Positions 62,273-64,000 of a DNA stretch of 64,000 nucleotides are shown one piece after another (position 1 is the first letter of the stretch; each line of letters opens with the position of its first letter). A program made the translations under genes and the position numbers. The stretch is from Hyphomonadaceae bacterium (lineage in GTDB: Bacteria > Pseudomonadota > Alphaproteobacteria > Caulobacterales > Aquidulcibacteraceae). Under the pieces are notes generated by a model, which was not told the origin of the DNA, made no database searches, and was given only the letters and a program-made list of their open reading frames with translations. The stretch covers positions 124,001 through 188,000 of the forward strand of contig JALHQO010000007.1 of the NCBI GenBank assembly GCA_022841905.1, given 5' to 3'.

Positions 62273-63231
62273 CTCGCAATCAGCACGATCTTTCCCGCGT
62301 GTCCGCCGCTTTGCAGGCGGGCGTGCGCGGCTTCGGCTTCGGCGAGGGGAAAGGTTGAGTCGATCACCGGCTTCACTTTGCCGGCGGCGATCCACGGCCA
62401 AACGACGCGTTCGACTTCGTGCGCGATGCGGGCCTTTTCCTCGTTGGAACGCGAACGCAGCGTGGAGCCGGTGAGCGTCAGGCGCTTCAGCATGAGGCGC
62501 ATCAAGTTCACTTCGGCATGCGGGCCTTGCAGAAAGGCGATCATCACGCAGCGGCCTTGGTCGTTGAGCAGGTTGAGATTCTTCTGCACGTACGGTCCAC
62601 CGACCATATCAAGCACGACATCGGCGCCGCCGAGATCGCGCACGACGGCTTCGAAATCCTCGGTGCGATAATTGATGCAGCGTTCGGCGCCGAGTTTTTC
62701 GCAGAGCTTGACCTTGGCGTCGTCGCCCGCCGTGGCGAGAACGCGGGCGCCGTGGGCTTTTGCCATTTGGATTGCAGTAGTGCCGATGCCGGAAGCGCCG
62801 CCGTGAACCAGCAGCGTCTCGCCTGGCTTCAGCGCCGCCGCTTCAAACACATTGGCCCAGACGGTGAAGACGGTTTCCGGGAGCGCGGCGGCCTCGATCA
62901 GCGACAAACCTTTAGGCAGCGGCAGCGCCGAGCCCTCTTGCGCGATGGCGTAGGTGGCGTAGCCGCCGCCGGAGAGCAGCGCGCAGACTTCGTCGCCTTC
63001 GTGCCAACGCGTCACGCCGGGGCCGACGCTTTCGATCACGCCTGACACTTCGAGGCCGAGCGTCTCGGGCGCGCCAGGCGGTGGCGGATAGAGACCAGCG
63101 CGTTGCATCAGATCCGGGCGGTTAACCCCTGCGGCCGCTACTCGGATTAGTATCTCGCCGCGTCCGGGGTCCGGACGCGCCACGACGGCGAGGGTGAGTG
63201 GTTGATCGGCGCCGTGGATGATCTTGCGCAT
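62269..63231 (-). CDS. NAD(P)H-quinone oxidoreductase, zinc-independent MDR family
   Basis: 320 residues. GVNRPDLMQRAGLYPPPPG, EVSGVIESVGPGV and the dinucleotide motif VHGGASGIGTTAIQMAKAHGA (about 145-165) are the quinone oxidoreductase (QOR/PIG3-like) signatures. It lacks the zinc cysteines of alcohol dehydrogenases. It reduces quinones with NADPH. Single gene, convergent with the small protein at 62090. Confidence 0.94.
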   Translation of the reverse strand: MRKIIHGADQPLTLAVVARPDPGRGEILIRVAAAGVNRPDLMQRAGLYPPPPGAPETLGLEVSGVIESVGPGVTRWHEGDEVCALLSGGGYATYAIAQEGSALPLPKGLSLIEAAALPETVFTVWANVFEAAALKPGETLLVHGGASGIGTTAIQMAKAHGARVLATAGDDAKVKLCEKLGAERCINYRTEDFEAVVRDLGGADVVLDMVGGPYVQKNLNLLNDQGRCVMIAFLQGPHAEVNLMRLMLKRLTLTGSTLRSRSNEEKARIAHEVERVVWPWIAAGKVKPVIDSTFPLAEAEAAHARLQSGGHAGKIVLIAS

Positions 63232-63305
63232 GCGAGCTTTGCTCCCCGGCGACGCTTAAACGCGGCGCCGTTGTGCGTTAGAGTAAGGCGGAGGAGGTGA
63301 GGCCA

Positions 63306-63506
63306 ATGTTCGAAGACGATCCGTTTGCTCCGCCGGCAAAGAAAACCTTACCGCTGGAACAGCAGCTTGAGAACGCCTCGATCGAGGATCTGGAGGCGCG
63401 TATCGGAAAGTTGAAGTCCGAGATCGTGGCGTGCGAGCAGGCGATCGCGGCCAAGCGGGCCCAGCGCGCCGCGGCCGACAGCGTCTTTGGCTCAGGCTCA
63501 TCGTAA
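63306..63506 (+). CDS. DUF1192 family small protein
   Basis: 66 residues from ATG 63306, preceded by GGAGGAGGTG. The DUF1192 pattern is clear: MFEDDPFAPPAKK, then LEQQLENASIEDLEARIGKL and EIVACEQAIAAKRAQRAAAD with a terminal SVFG. It is a short coiled-coil protein of unknown function, found in alphaproteobacteria beside the RcdA gene, as here. Confidence 0.92.
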   Translation: MFEDDPFAPPAKKTLPLEQQLENASIEDLEARIGKLKSEIVACEQAIAAKRAQRAAADSVFGSGSS

Positions 63507-63551
63507 ATATTCGGGCCACAGGCGGCCCACTCCTTGCGAACTTTCAGGCGT

Positions 63552-64000
63552 ATGACCGACACGATCCAAGTTTCCCCAATGAAGGCGGGTTTCGACCCGA
63601 AGCGGGCGCTCGAATTCGCCCGATCGGAGGTGTTCGACCGCACCTTCAAAGAGGGCATGGCGATGGTTGAAGAAACCGCCGCTTATCTCGATGGCCCCGG
63701 CCGGGCCGCATCCAAGCGCCTGTCGCGGGCGGCTGCACTTGCTTATGCCGGTGAGAGCATGCGCCTGACGACACGGCTGATGCAGGTTGCCTCGTGGCTC
63801 TTGGTGCAGCGCGCGGTGCGCGATGGCGAGATTCAGCTGACGGAAGCGGCCAGCGACAAGTATCGGTTAATCTCGCGCGAGCCGCAGGCGGCGACGAGCT
63901 TTGCCGGCGCCGATGAGCTGCCGCAGGCGCTGAAGGCGCTGATCATCAAAGGCGGGGCGATCTATGAGCGCGTGCGTCGCCTCGATGAGACGATGTATGA
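63552..64000 (+). CDS. rcdA: RcdA, regulator of CtrA degradation (DUF1465), cut by window end
   Basis: ATG 63552; the frame is open to the right edge (149 codons seen). The segment FDRTFKEGMAMVEETAAYLDGPGR and the highly conserved AYAGESMRLTTRLMQVASW followed by LLVQRAV identify Caulobacter-type RcdA. RcdA is an adaptor that brings CtrA and other substrates to the ClpXP protease during the cell cycle. The acidic C-terminal tail that matters for cargo lies outside the window. DUF1192 lies 45 bp upstream. Confidence 0.93.
   Translation, partial: MTDTIQVSPMKAGFDPKRALEFARSEVFDRTFKEGMAMVEETAAYLDGPGRAASKRLSRAAALAYAGESMRLTTRLMQVASWLLVQRAVRDGEIQLTEAASDKYRLISREPQAATSFAGADELPQALKALIIKGGAIYERVRRLDETMY

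Noticed and set aside
1-64000. tRNA, rRNA, CRISPR array, integrase, transposase
   Set aside because: None could be seen on reading both strands; there are no regularly spaced repeats and no recognisable mobile-element genes. A covariance-model search would be needed to exclude small RNAs.

Overview
The window is high-GC, gene-dense DNA from an alphaproteobacterium, most likely Caulobacterales (a Hyphomonadaceae- or Caulobacter-like lineage). The basis is gene content read directly: a TrcR/DUF1013 cell-cycle regulator (58756-59385), a DUF1192-RcdA pair at the right edge (63306-64000), a split three-gene pntAA/pntAB/pntB transhydrogenase, COQ9 beside rpsU, and a small aa3-oxidase subunit IV. 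I saw no rRNA, tRNA, CRISPR array, prophage or intact insertion sequence. The exact genus is inference.

Left part (1-16136): surface polysaccharide. A modified-sugar block (DUF4910 peptidase-like protein, RmlC-type epimerase, Fe(II)/2OG oxygenase, sugar C-methyltransferase, cytidylyltransferase-like enzyme, PIG-L deacetylase, HemL-type aminotransferase) is followed by an outer-membrane barrel, a basic protein plus Hsp70-like ATPase, and an assembly module: a degenerate BY-kinase-like protein, a phosphoglycosyl transferase, a Wzc-type kinase, a Wza-type export lipoprotein and a PPP-type phosphatase. No Wzx, Wzy or glycosyltransferase is visible, so the locus continues outside the window.

Middle (16238-39208): a transhydrogenase operon interleaved with small genes; an M13 peptidase; an OMF-MFP-RND efflux operon with an orphan 30-bp palindrome upstream; phoR-pstB-phoU-phoB without pstSCA; a secreted heptad-repeat protein; EttA; a frameshifted TonB-like gene; an SbtB/SbtA bicarbonate-uptake pair; and several small lipoproteins.

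Right part (39284-64000): S46 peptidase, hydrolase/EVE/YceI/methyltransferase genes, a NatAB-type exporter, two VOC genes with a MarR regulator and a clear operator, rpsU with an apparent CTG start, COQ9, a frameshifted secreted protein, purEK, a GGDEF protein, a cyclase-TPR protein, LpxR-like deacylase, two divergent YdcH proteins, an exported MsrB/MsrA pair, TrcR, an AGCS symporter, an outer-membrane barrel, a quinone oxidoreductase, DUF1192 and RcdA (cut by the window end).

The most unusual items are twin-hairpin REPIN-like elements at 1203-1298 and 58684-58746 with compensatory stem changes, each abutting a TGA stop; the CTG start of rpsU; the BY-kinase paralogue lacking its Walker A lysine; the roughly 100-residue insertion in the RND pump; and two single-base frameshifts.
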